Assembly (NCBI RefSeq): GCF_014288055.1
Contig: NZ_JACOPK010000009.1
Coordinates: 62,001 to 126,000 of the forward strand
DNA length: 64,000 bases
Reading direction: 5' to 3'
Source: Agathobaculum hominis
GTDB taxonomy: Bacteria > Bacillota > Clostridia > Oscillospirales > Butyricicoccaceae
Shown here: positions 43,292 through 53,332 of the stretch, in pieces
How positions within the stretch are numbered: position 1 is the stretch's first letter
Layout: every line of letters starts with the position of its first letter
Program-made: the position numbers and the translations under genes
The notes under the pieces: generated by a model
Told to the model about the DNA's origin: nothing
Seen by the model: the letters and a program-made list of their open reading frames with translations, nothing else
Databases searched by the model: none

Positions 43292-43945
43292 CCTCTGCCG
43301 AGAGTAAGCGGTTCCGCCGATACAGCGGCGAAGCCGGTGGAGGCGAAAAACGCCCTATCTCAGGGTGCGAAGAGTGGCCGCCTTCGGCGGCGAGGGATTG
43401 TCGGTACCCACCGACAGGGGCAAAAGGGGACAGGACACCAGGCATGGTTTCCTGTCCCCTCTTGACTCCCCTTACCTTCCTTTGCGCTGACACATCGGAG
43501 ATGTGCAGCGAAACGGGGGTTACGGGGGCTCGGTTCCGTGCGTCGGGCAGATTTTGGAACGCTGTTATGCCCTGAGGTTAACTTGCGTTATCCGCCGCGC
43601 ATAACAGTGCGCGGCCAGACAGTGCAGGGCGTTAGATTGGCGCTGCGAAAAGCTCCGCTTCCATCAAGGATATACCCTTGGAGCAACAAACGCCCCTGTG
43701 GGCCCCTCGCATTTAGCCGCGCAACCGAAGGGCGTCGCGGCTTAAAGGAGGGTTTGGGGGAGTCAAGAGGGGGCAAGGGAACCATACGGTGCCCTTGCCC
43801 CCTTTTGCCCCCCGCCGTGGGCACGGCGTCCCCCGGCCGCCGAAGGCGGACACTGTCCACGCTCACTTTGAGCGTAAAGTCGCCTCCAGCGGCAAGCCGC
43901 TGTATCGGCGGAAAGGTTTACCCTCTGCTGACGGTATAGTAAAAG
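43292..43945. repeat. Structured intergenic element, copy 3
   Basis: Same orientation as copy 1. The core (about 43399-43830) has stem GGGGACAGGA/TCCTGTCCCC on the left and GGGGGCAAGGG/CCCTTGCCCCC on the right. The outer arms are longer than in the other copies: TTCCGCCGATACAGCGG at the left is the inverse of the CCGCTGTATCGGCGGAA at the right. The interior has the CCGCG/CGCGG version of the stem that is ACGCG/CGCGT in copy 1. No credible gene is present. Confidence 0.85.
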
Positions 43946-44029
43946 GCGCTTTGCGGCGGTCTTTCTTGACAAGCAATGCTTTCCGCTTTATCATTAAAGC
44001 AAAGAAAAAGAGCAGGAGACATTTTTACC

Positions 44030-44704
44030 ATGGTTCATTTTAACAACGACTGGGACGAGGTCCTCGCCGGTGAATTCGATCAGGAATACTACAAGCGCAT
44101 CCGCTATTTCCTCAAGCAGGAATACGCCGAGCAGACCGTCTATCCCCCGATGGAATACATCTTTAACGCACTGCGTCTGACCCCCTACTCCTCGGTCAAG
44201 GCGGTCATTCTCGGCCAGGATCCCTACCACGGCCCCGGTCAAGCGCACGGTCTGTGCTTTTCCGTTCAGCCGGGCGTCAAGGTTCCGCCCAGCCTTCAGA
44301 ACATCTACAAGGAGCTCAAGAGCGACCTCGGCATCGAGCCGCCAAAGGACGGCACGCTCACCAAATGGGCGAAGCAGGGCGTTCTGATGCTCAACACCAC
44401 GCTCACCGTCCGCGCCGGACAGGCGAACAGCCATAAAAATCTCGGCTGGACGACGTTCACCGACCATGTCATCGAAAAGCTGAACGATCACGAAAAGCCG
44501 ATCGTTTTCCTGCTCTGGGGCGGCAACGCGCGCAGCAAGGCCAGGCTCATCACCGCGCCGCAGCATCTTGTGCTCGAGGCGGCGCACCCCTCCCCGCTCT
44601 CCGCGTACAACGGCTTTTTCGGCTGTCATCACTTCTCCATGTGCAACGACTATCTGAAAAGCTGCGGTCTCACGCCCATCGACTGGGATCTCAACACGCC
44701 GTGA
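44030..44704 (+). CDS. ung: Uracil-DNA glycosylase
   Basis: The 224-residue repair enzyme removes uracil from DNA. It has the water-activating motif GQDPYHGPGQAHG, LLWGGNARSK and the minor-groove loop HPSPLSAYNGFFGCHHF. ATG at 44030 follows AGGAG; the longer upstream frame enters the repeat element and is not used. It lies immediately downstream of copy 3 of the intergenic element, so its promoter must lie within or beside that copy. Confidence 0.97.
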   Translation: MVHFNNDWDEVLAGEFDQEYYKRIRYFLKQEYAEQTVYPPMEYIFNALRLTPYSSVKAVILGQDPYHGPGQAHGLCFSVQPGVKVPPSLQNIYKELKSDLGIEPPKDGTLTKWAKQGVLMLNTTLTVRAGQANSHKNLGWTTFTDHVIEKLNDHEKPIVFLLWGGNARSKARLITAPQHLVLEAAHPSPLSAYNGFFGCHHFSMCNDYLKSCGLTPIDWDLNTP

Positions 44705-45424
44705 TCAGCGGTCGAACGCACCCGCTCGATCGAGCACGACAAGCACGCGCAGCATTTCCTCGCTGAGGGCGAGCTTCCCGTCTGTGCCGCGCAGAAAATC
44801 GCCCGAAAGCAGCTTATCCACCGTCCCTCTGCCCCATTCAGGGACGCTTTCCGCGGTATCGTAAACCGTTTTCGCCTGTGCGATCAGCTGTTTTACCTGT
44901 TTTTCGGTCATATTTTTCTCCTTTGTGAGCTGGATCAAACCTGCCTTGAACGACTGCCATGCTGCCGCGTCCTCGACGAACGGCGCAGGGCAGTTTTTGT
45001 GTGTCACATCATAATGCCGCACGACGTTTGCGAGAGGAATATCGTACTTTTTCATGAGATAACGCACAAAATTCCGCGCGTTTTTCACGGTCTCAGGCGC
45101 AAAATAATACTTTTCGCCCTGTTTTCGGCTGCAAAGCTCGATGCCGAGGCTGTTCGCATTGCGGCAGTACGGATGGAAATACATCCCTCTCGTACCGCAG
45201 TGCCACGCGATGTCCTTTTCGCGCACCGACTGCCAGATCTCCTTCTCATCCACGAAAAAGTGCGCGGACACGCCCGGCGCTTCCCTTGCGAAGTAATCCG
45301 CGTTGTTTTTCGCGGTATCGCCGTCGTTCGCCGTAAAATGGATGACGAGATAGCGGATATCCGCCGCCGAGCGGTCGGAAACACGGTAATTTTCTGCCCG
45401 CGCCGCCTTGAACTGTGTGTTCAT
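44705..45424 (-). CDS. N-acetylmuramoyl-L-alanine amidase, amidase_2 type
   Basis: The 239-residue protein has zinc ligands in YLVIHFTAND, a GRHYDVTHKNCP-like segment (VVRHYDVTHKNCPAPF) and WHCGTRGMY. No signal peptide is seen. It resembles phage endolysins and cytoplasmic or holin-released amidases. No holin or phage structural gene is near, so it may be a domesticated lysin. The C-terminal 70 residues could be a wall-binding or spacer part. Confidence 0.85.
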   Translation of the reverse strand: MNTQFKAARAENYRVSDRSAADIRYLVIHFTANDGDTAKNNADYFAREAPGVSAHFFVDEKEIWQSVREKDIAWHCGTRGMYFHPYCRNANSLGIELCSRKQGEKYYFAPETVKNARNFVRYLMKKYDIPLANVVRHYDVTHKNCPAPFVEDAAAWQSFKAGLIQLTKEKNMTEKQVKQLIAQAKTVYDTAESVPEWGRGTVDKLLSGDFLRGTDGKLALSEEMLRVLVVLDRAGAFDR

Positions 45425-45567
45425 GCTTCAGTTCCTTCCTTTCCGCAGGAAAATACCCCTGCATATATATGCCGGTTCGGGGCGAAAATTGACCTCAAAC
45501 GGTCAAGCGGAATGGAAAATTTTCATTTTCCAGCTCTGTTTCGGACGCCGGATTTTCGTTTTTTCTG

Positions 45568-45596
45568 TTGACAATACGAAATTTCGGTGTCATAAT
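45568..45596 (+). promoter_or_regulatory. alaS promoter
   Basis: TTGACA (45568-45573), 17 bases and CATAAT (45591-45596), about 20 bases before the T-box leader. Confidence 0.75.
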
Positions 45597-45618
45597 AGAT
45601 ATGCAATATCGAAAATGC

Positions 45619-45842
45619 TATGAGGAAACGAGTTTTCCATCCGCCGTTCCATAGAGAGAGGACATTCGGTGCAAGTCCTTGTCCGGCGCGGAAAGCAGCC
45701 ACTTCCGAGCAGCCGGCGCTGAACCGGCCGTCTGATCCTCGATACCGGATTGCTGAGATGCACGCGGCGCTGCTGCGCGCAGATCAAGGTGGTACCGTGG
45801 AAGCATGCTTTCGCCCTTGACATTCGGGCGGAGGCTTTTTTT
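45619..45842 (+). promoter_or_regulatory. Alanine T-box leader
   Basis: The leader shows a stem I region beginning at GAGGAAACGAG, a GGACATTCGGTGCAAGTCC hairpin, the candidate specifier GCC (45698-45700) in the context GCCACTTCCGAGC, and the T-box AAGGTGGTACCGTGG (45786-45800). A terminator follows: GCTTTCGCCC (45807-45816) with GGGCGGAGGC (45826-45835) and seven T. Uncharged tRNA-Ala would favour the antiterminator and switch on alaS. Confidence 0.92.
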
Positions 45843-45894
45843 GTTTTTCATACATTTTCAGTTTCGTTAATTCATTTTTGGAGGAATAAATCCT

Positions 45895-48522
<2,628 letters not shown>

Positions 48523-48536
48523 GGCATAAATCAACA

Positions 48537-48568
48537 GGCATTGCCGCAGGCTTTTCTGCGGCAATGCC
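48537..48568 (+). promoter_or_regulatory. Intercistronic hairpin between alaS and hit
   Basis: GGCATTGCCGCA (48537-48548) pairs with TGCGGCAATGCC (48557-48568). There is no T-run. It may stabilise the alaS mRNA or reduce read-through into hit. Confidence 0.7.
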
Positions 48569-48594
48569 GAACTTTCAGAAAGGAGCGATCATCT

Positions 48595-48933
48595 ATGGAG
48601 GATTGTCTGTTCTGTAAAATCGCAGCCGGCGAGATCCCGTCGAGCAAGGTGTATGAGGATGATATCTGCTACGCCTTCAACGACATTGATCCGCAGGCGC
48701 CGACCCACTTTCTCGTCATCCCGAAGCAGCACATCAAGTCTGTCGCTGCGGTAGACGAGACCAACAGTGCTATCGTTGCGCACTGCTTTGAGGTCATTGC
48801 CCGAGTTGCAAAGGAAAAGGGCATGGACAGCTTCCGCGTGGTCTCCAACATCGGAGAACAGGCGGGTCAGAGCGTATTCCACCTGCATTTTCACGTGCTC
48901 TCCGGCCGTGATATGACCTGGCCGCCGGGCTAA
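48595..48933 (+). CDS. HIT family nucleotide-binding hydrolase
   Basis: The 112-residue protein has the HIT active site HLHFHVLSGRDM and an N-terminal CLFCKIAAGEIPSSKVYED. Bacterial HIT proteins hydrolyse purine phosphoramidates such as adenosine 5'-phosphoramidate. AAAGGAGC precedes the ATG at 48595. It probably reads through from alaS. Confidence 0.95.
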   Translation: MEDCLFCKIAAGEIPSSKVYEDDICYAFNDIDPQAPTHFLVIPKQHIKSVAAVDETNSAIVAHCFEVIARVAKEKGMDSFRVVSNIGEQAGQSVFHLHFHVLSGRDMTWPPG

Positions 48934-48951
48934 GGTGCGCGGACGCGCTTT

Positions 48952-49215
48952 CTAAGGGGGACGCTGTCCCCCTTAGATACGCCCCCGGTTCCGGAGAAAC
49001 CAGGGGCGATAACCCCCTCTCGTCCGCACGGCGGACGAGGCCGCGCCGCCACGGCGCGGGCAGAGGTAAGAAAGTCAGGTACACGCCCCGACTTTCTTGG
49101 AGATTTTTATGCGGCGCTCTGCGGAGCGCCTGTCCTGCCTGTTTTGCCGAAGGCAAAATTCGGCAGGAGACTGCGCCCGAAGGGCGCGAAAAGGCACGCC
49201 TTTGGCGTGCCTTTT
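48952..49215. other. Eight consecutive perfect hairpins
   Basis: No gene is visible. In order the stems begin at CTAAGGGGGA, CGCCCCCGGTT, CTCGTCCGC, CGCGCCG, AAGAAAGTC, GGCGCTC, TCCTGCCTGTTTTGCC and CGCCC, and each arm is matched by its complement a few bases later. The last hairpin (AAAAGGCACGCC at 49189-49200 with GGCGTGCCTTTT at 49204-49215) is a bidirectional terminator between hit and def. Confidence 0.75.
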
Positions 49216-49243
49216 CATTTTCTTCTGCTTTTTTCATTTCCTT

Positions 49244-49654
49244 TTATATGATGATGCCGTTGCAGTGATCGATTTCATGCTGGATGATCTGCGCGGTCCA
49301 GCCGGTGAAGGTCTTGAGCCGTATCTGCATTTTCTCGTTCTGATACTGCACCTTGATCGACTGCCAGCGGCGGGTTTTCCGCGTGCCCGTGAGCGAAAGG
49401 CAGCCTTCCTCAGTCTCGTATGCGCCCGATTTTTTGACGATCTCGGGGTTGAACATCACCATATAGCTGCCCTCATTATCGAACGCGATGATTCGTTTGT
49501 GCACGCCGATCATATTCGCCGCCATGCCGACGCAGCCTGCCTTGTGTGCTTCGAGCGTCTCCAGCAGATCGCGCGCGATCTCCGTGTCCTCCGCCGTCGC
49601 CTTTTCCGACGCCTCCGCGAGGAACACCTCGTCCTTCATGATTTCCCGTACCAT
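49244..49654 (-). CDS. def: Peptide deformylase
   Basis: The 136-residue metalloenzyme has all three motifs in slightly varied form: GCVGMAANMIG, EGCLSL (zinc Cys) and HEIDHCNG (zinc His and catalytic Glu). It removes the formyl group from new proteins. ATG at 49654 follows GGGAGGCAGCT. The protein is short and somewhat divergent, so a second, more typical deformylase may exist elsewhere. Confidence 0.9.
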   Translation of the reverse strand: MVREIMKDEVFLAEASEKATAEDTEIARDLLETLEAHKAGCVGMAANMIGVHKRIIAFDNEGSYMVMFNPEIVKKSGAYETEEGCLSLTGTRKTRRWQSIKVQYQNEKMQIRLKTFTGWTAQIIQHEIDHCNGIII

Positions 49655-49723
49655 AGCTGCCTCCCGCAAGTTACTTTATCCTTTATGATAAAGCGCGCGG
49701 GGCCGGATGTCAAGTGCGCAGCT

Positions 49724-50620
49724 TTACTTGACGGCCGCGATGACAGCTGCGTCGGTCAGGCCCTTTTCCGATGTCAGCGAGAACGCAAAGCCGCTCTTCG
49801 TCCAGGTTGCCTTGCTGATGCTCTCATTGCCCTCAGCATTAACCGTAGTATCGCCTGCGGTCAGCGTTTTCTTGACAGCATAGACGTTATAGTTGCCGCT
49901 GATGTCGGCCTCGTCGCCTTTTTTCATGCGGAAGCGGACCGTATCCGCGCCGTTCGTGTAGTTTACCTCAGCGACTTCACCCGAAATGTCGATGAAGCTG
50001 TCCGCCTTGTAGCCGTCCGGCAGGGTCGGGCAGATCAGCTTGAAGCCGATCGCCGTTTCGAGCGAAGCGATGTCCTTATGCTTGGTCGGCGGATTGGGGA
50101 TTTCCGTGGAATCGCCGGACTCGGCGTCCTTATCAATGGTAACGGTCGTGTCCGTGATCTGAACCGCCGCATCGTTGTTACCGAAGAGCGGCACGAACAG
50201 CTTGACCGGTACATAGGTCTTGTCGTTCTTGAGCACCGGCGCGGAGCCGAGCGTGAACGGTGCAGACATGCCGATCACATCCTTGATGGCGGTATAAACG
50301 AAGTAATTCTCCTCGCCGATGCGCAGGTCGCACTGCATTTCGCCGTCGTTGATATTGACTTCGCCGTTATTCCATGTTACCTTAAAGCCAAGAGCCTCGG
50401 CGAGCGCGCGGAACGGCACCATGAGCGTGCCGTTCTCGGTCGTGTAGCTGTCGAGCTGCATCGCCTTGCCGTTCACGACAAACTGACGCTGCGCGGTCGC
50501 AACGACCGACGGCGCCGGTGCGATGACCATCGGCTCGCCCGTGTCGTTCGCCGCCATCGCGGATACGCCCATCGAGCTGATAGAGGCCAGTGCGAGCATA
50601 AGAGAAATCGTCTTTTTCAT
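49724..50620 (-). CDS. Secreted stalk-domain protein with a DUF4367-like tail
   Basis: The 298-residue protein has a signal peptide (ISLMLALASISSMGVSAMA), a copper amine oxidase N-terminal-like stalk domain (QFVVNGKAMQLDSYTTENG, FRALAEALGFKVTWNN, KDKTYVPVKLF-like) and a C-terminal domain (LPDGYKADSFIDISGEV ... VYAVKKTLTAGDTTVNAEG) like the tail of the nearby anti-sigma factor. Two matching ECF-type promoters precede it. ATG at 50620 follows AAAGGA. It is a candidate extracellular sensor or target of the ECF module. Confidence 0.8.
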   Translation of the reverse strand: MKKTISLMLALASISSMGVSAMAANDTGEPMVIAPAPSVVATAQRQFVVNGKAMQLDSYTTENGTLMVPFRALAEALGFKVTWNNGEVNINDGEMQCDLRIGEENYFVYTAIKDVIGMSAPFTLGSAPVLKNDKTYVPVKLFVPLFGNNDAAVQITDTTVTIDKDAESGDSTEIPNPPTKHKDIASLETAIGFKLICPTLPDGYKADSFIDISGEVAEVNYTNGADTVRFRMKKGDEADISGNYNVYAVKKTLTAGDTTVNAEGNESISKATWTKSGFAFSLTSEKGLTDAAVIAAVK

Positions 50621-50677
50621 AATAAATCGTCCTTTCATATGCGCCCTTTCGGGCGACTGTTTTTGTCCTTCGCCATA

Positions 50678-50706
50678 GATACAAGTGAGGGAGCGGAAAT
50701 GCTGCA
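50678..50706 (-). promoter_or_regulatory. ECF-type promoter, proximal
   Basis: On the minus strand TGCAGCA (50706-50700), 16 bases and TGTATC (50683-50678). Confidence 0.65.
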
Positions 50707-50762
50707 CGGAACATAAATTTTTTTGAGAAAATTTTTTGACCGTATTTTCCGCCTTCGCCATA

Positions 50763-50791
50763 GATACAATCGGCTTAGGGAAATTGCTGCA
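50763..50791 (-). promoter_or_regulatory. ECF-type promoter, distal
   Basis: On the minus strand TGCAGCA (50791-50785), 16 bases and TGTATC (50768-50763). The 18-mer TTGTATCTATGGCGAAGG recurs exactly at both minus-strand sites. Confidence 0.65.
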
Positions 50792-50809
50792 AAGAAAATC
50801 AAAAAAATT

Positions 50810-50838
50810 TGCAGCATTTTGCGTCTCTCAGCTGTATT
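50810..50838 (+). promoter_or_regulatory. ECF-type promoter of the sigma gene
   Basis: TGCAGCA (50810-50816), 16 bases and TGTATT (50833-50838). It matches the two minus-strand sites and would allow autoregulation. Confidence 0.6.
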
Positions 50839-50874
50839 AAGGATAGAAACGAAAAATTCGATGAGGTGAATTTC

Positions 50875-51444
50875 ATGTATCAAGCTGTATCACCCCGAAG
50901 GGGCAGCCTGTGGCGGCGCATCCTGTGCTTCGCCGCTTCGCTCCGCGAGGGCCGCGCCGCATGCGAGACGCATGCCGAGCTGACCCGGCTGTTCGAGCGC
51001 TACGGCAACGCGGTCTTTCGCGCAGCCTACGCCTATCTCCACAACAGAAGTGATGCGGAGGACGTCATGCAGGACACATTTCTGCAATATTTCAGCACGA
51101 AGCCGGTGTTCGAGAGCGAGCAGCACGAAAAGGCGTGGCTGCTGCGCGTTGCTGTCAACGCGAGCAAGAACAGGCTCGGCTCCGCGTGGTTCCGCCGCAC
51201 GGAAGCCATCGACGAGAGCTGTCCCTGCCCCGAGGACGAGGATCTGAGCTTTGTGTGGGATGCGGTGCGCGAGCTGCCGCCGAGCTACCGCGAGCCGATC
51301 CATCTGTTCTACCACGAGAGCTGCTCGACCGAAGAGATCGCGTCCATTTTGCAGACGCGCCCATCGACCATCCGTTCCCGTCTGACACGCGCCCGCGCGA
51401 TGCTGCGCGACAGGCTGAAGGAGGCGTATGATTTCGATGAATAA
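50875..51444 (+). CDS. ECF RNA polymerase sigma factor
   Basis: The 189-residue protein has sigma region 2 (ELTRLFERYGNAVFRAAYAY and SDAEDVMQDTFLQYF) and region 4 (LPPSYREPIHLFYHESCSTE then STIRSRLTRARAML). It directs RNA polymerase to a special promoter class, probably the TGCAGCA-16-TGTAT type. ATG at 50875 follows GAGGTGA. The stop overlaps the start of the anti-sigma gene. Confidence 0.94.
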   Translation: MYQAVSPRRGSLWRRILCFAASLREGRAACETHAELTRLFERYGNAVFRAAYAYLHNRSDAEDVMQDTFLQYFSTKPVFESEQHEKAWLLRVAVNASKNRLGSAWFRRTEAIDESCPCPEDEDLSFVWDAVRELPPSYREPIHLFYHESCSTEEIASILQTRPSTIRSRLTRARAMLRDRLKEAYDFDE

Positions 51445-52036
51445 ATACAATCGACTGATGGAGCATATCAATGTCACGCCGGATATGCTCGTTCGGGCGC
51501 ACGCGGCGCTCGACGCCGGAAAACAGCCGAAATCCACGCGCAATACCGTGCCGCTGCGCCGTTACGGCGCACTCGCGGCCTGCCTTGCGGTCGTCATCTG
51601 CGGCGCTTCCCTGCTGAACCGCCAGCCGCAGGACGATCCGGTGCAGGCACTGCCGCCGAGTGCGACGGGCGAGGTCGTCGAGTACGGCACGACCGCAGAG
51701 CTTGCGGAAAATCTGCCGTTCACGCTTCGTCTCCCGATGGAACTGCCGGGCGGCTATGCGTGCACCGGCGCGGCTGACTCGTTCGGCACGGCGACTGTCC
51801 ACTACGAAAAGGGCGAGAACAGCATCTGCTACTATATGGGCGAGGGCGAGAGCGCATTCGACGGCATTTATCCGGCCGGCGAAAAGCGCACGCTTACCGC
51901 GAAGGACGCTGCGCTCTACGAGGACTCGACCGGATATATCGTCGAGTGGACAGACGGCGATTACAGCTTTGCTCTCATCACGACCGAAAAGCTCAGCGAC
52001 GATGAGCTGTGCGCGATGATCGAAAGCGTAAAATAG
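51428..52036 (+). CDS. Anti-sigma factor with DUF4367-like domain
   Basis: The 202-residue product has a short N-terminal sigma-binding part, one membrane helix (RRYGALAACLAVVICGASLL) and an extracellular domain (LPFTLRLPMELPGGYACTGA ... YIVEWTDGDYSFALITTE) of DUF4367 type. It would hold the sigma factor until an outside signal. Two in-frame starts (51428 and 51437) are possible; the first follows AAGGAGG at a very short distance. Confidence 0.82.
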   Translation: MISMNKYNRLMEHINVTPDMLVRAHAALDAGKQPKSTRNTVPLRRYGALAACLAVVICGASLLNRQPQDDPVQALPPSATGEVVEYGTTAELAENLPFTLRLPMELPGGYACTGAADSFGTATVHYEKGENSICYYMGEGESAFDGIYPAGEKRTLTAKDAALYEDSTGYIVEWTDGDYSFALITTEKLSDDELCAMIESVK

Positions 52037-52045
52037 TCCTTACAG

Positions 52046-52081
52046 AGCAAATCCCCGGGGAATGTTCCCCGGGGGTTTGCT
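52046..52081. terminator. Bidirectional terminator hairpin
   Basis: A 17-bp arm (52046-52062) pairs with 52065-52081 with one G-T pair. T-runs are weak on both sides. Confidence 0.65.
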
Positions 52082-52085
52082 ATTG

Positions 52086-52922
52086 TCATTGTTTTTCTTT
52101 ATCGTTTTCTTTCTCTGCCCCCGGCTCATTCAGAACCACGGGAATGAACGCGGCGGCGACCTTGCCCTTGCCGCGATGCTTTACATAGAAAAATCCGATC
52201 ACAGAAAACGCGATCGCACCGATGCAGTTGACCTGAAGATCCTTCATCGTGTCGATAAGACCAATGTCGAGATAGCCGCCAAGCTCCTCGGTCCAGTCCT
52301 CGTCGTTGACGATAACGCTCTCGATCGGCACATGAATCGGCGTATTCAGACCGTCCGGATTGAGCGAGACCGAATTGATCTCATGAACAACATAGTCCTT
52401 CTGCATATCGGTGTGCATCACCTGATCGCAGGTGAACTCGAAGAACTCCCACAGCACGCCGACCGTCATGGAAAAGCAGAACGCGACAAGCGCCAGGAAA
52501 AGCGGCGACAGACGGAAGGTGAAGCGCTCGCTTCGGTTGAACAGATCGACCAGACAGAAGCCGACCGCCGCGACCAGAAAGCCGTTGATCGTATGCAGCA
52601 TGGTGTCCCAGCCGGGAATGATCGTGTAAAAAGAGTTGATCTCACCGAGGATTTCCGCCGCGTAGATGAAGCAGTAGATAATGCCCTCCATGAGGGGCGG
52701 GATATCGATGGCGAGCTGTTTTTCGATGATCGACGGCAGCGCGAGCAGTATGAGCGCGAGAACGCAGACGAAAATGTTCTCGAAGCGGTGCATGAACGCC
52801 GCACGGATCATAGTCAGCACGACAAAAAACGCCAGCACGCCGCGCAGCGTCATCCGGCGGCGCACACGCTGCCGGATCTCAGCCGGTGTCGGCGGTTTTT
52901 TTCCTTTTGTTTTATGGAACAT
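52086..52922 (-). CDS. Integral membrane protein, YjdF/DUF2238-like
   Basis: The 278-residue protein has about seven helices. It carries conserved patterns seen in this family: PGWDTMLHTINGFLVAAVGF, LSPLFLALVAFCFSM and GVLWEFFEFTCDQV. Function is unknown. It is the last in a series of minus-strand genes after mnmA and the cysteine-rich protein. Confidence 0.75.
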   Translation of the reverse strand: MFHKTKGKKPPTPAEIRQRVRRRMTLRGVLAFFVVLTMIRAAFMHRFENIFVCVLALILLALPSIIEKQLAIDIPPLMEGIIYCFIYAAEILGEINSFYTIIPGWDTMLHTINGFLVAAVGFCLVDLFNRSERFTFRLSPLFLALVAFCFSMTVGVLWEFFEFTCDQVMHTDMQKDYVVHEINSVSLNPDGLNTPIHVPIESVIVNDEDWTEELGGYLDIGLIDTMKDLQVNCIGAIAFSVIGFFYVKHRGKGKVAAAFIPVVLNEPGAEKENDKEKQ

Positions 52923-52951
52923 ATTTTACCTTTCTCAGCTGTTGAACAGGG

Positions 52952-53332
52952 TCAGTTTACGCCCTGAACCGCCAGTCTCTCAATCACGTCCTGTCCTTTG
53001 GCGGTAAGGGCAAGACTTCCCCTTCGAAAGCAGACTTCATAGCCCTCATAGGCAAAGCCTGCGAGCGGAATATCGTAATCGACGCGGATAAAACCGCGCT
53101 TTTCAAGCACAGAAAGCGCCAGCGGCACAATTTTCTCATCCATGTCCGGAAATTCCAGACAGAACGGTTCGCCGGTCCGCGAGTTCAGGCCGACGGGCAG
53201 GAACGGACAGACTGCCAGCTCGCGCAGGATGTCGATCTCGGCCGGATGGAGCGTGATCGCGCCACCCTTCCCTGCGCAGCCGGAGCAGCCGCCGCCCGGG
53301 CAGCCGGCGCAGTTACCGCCGCAGCAGCTCAT
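52952..53332 (-). CDS. Cysteine-rich N-terminal protein overlapping mnmA
   Basis: The 126-residue protein begins MSCCGGNCAGCPGGGCSGCA, with seven cysteines in the first 20 residues, then has a helical segment and a winged-helix-like tail (PLALSVLEKRGFIRVDYDIP ... LALTAKGQDVIERLA). The cysteine cluster may bind zinc or an iron-sulfur cluster. The start overlaps the mnmA stop by four bases, so the two are co-translated. I do not recognise a named family. Confidence 0.75.
   Translation of the reverse strand: MSCCGGNCAGCPGGGCSGCAGKGGAITLHPAEIDILRELAVCPFLPVGLNSRTGEPFCLEFPDMDEKIVPLALSVLEKRGFIRVDYDIPLAGFAYEGYEVCFRRGSLALTAKGQDVIERLAVQGVN

Noticed and set aside
44705..45424. Part of a prophage
   Set aside because: Only the amidase looks phage-like; no holin, capsid, integrase or attachment site is near.
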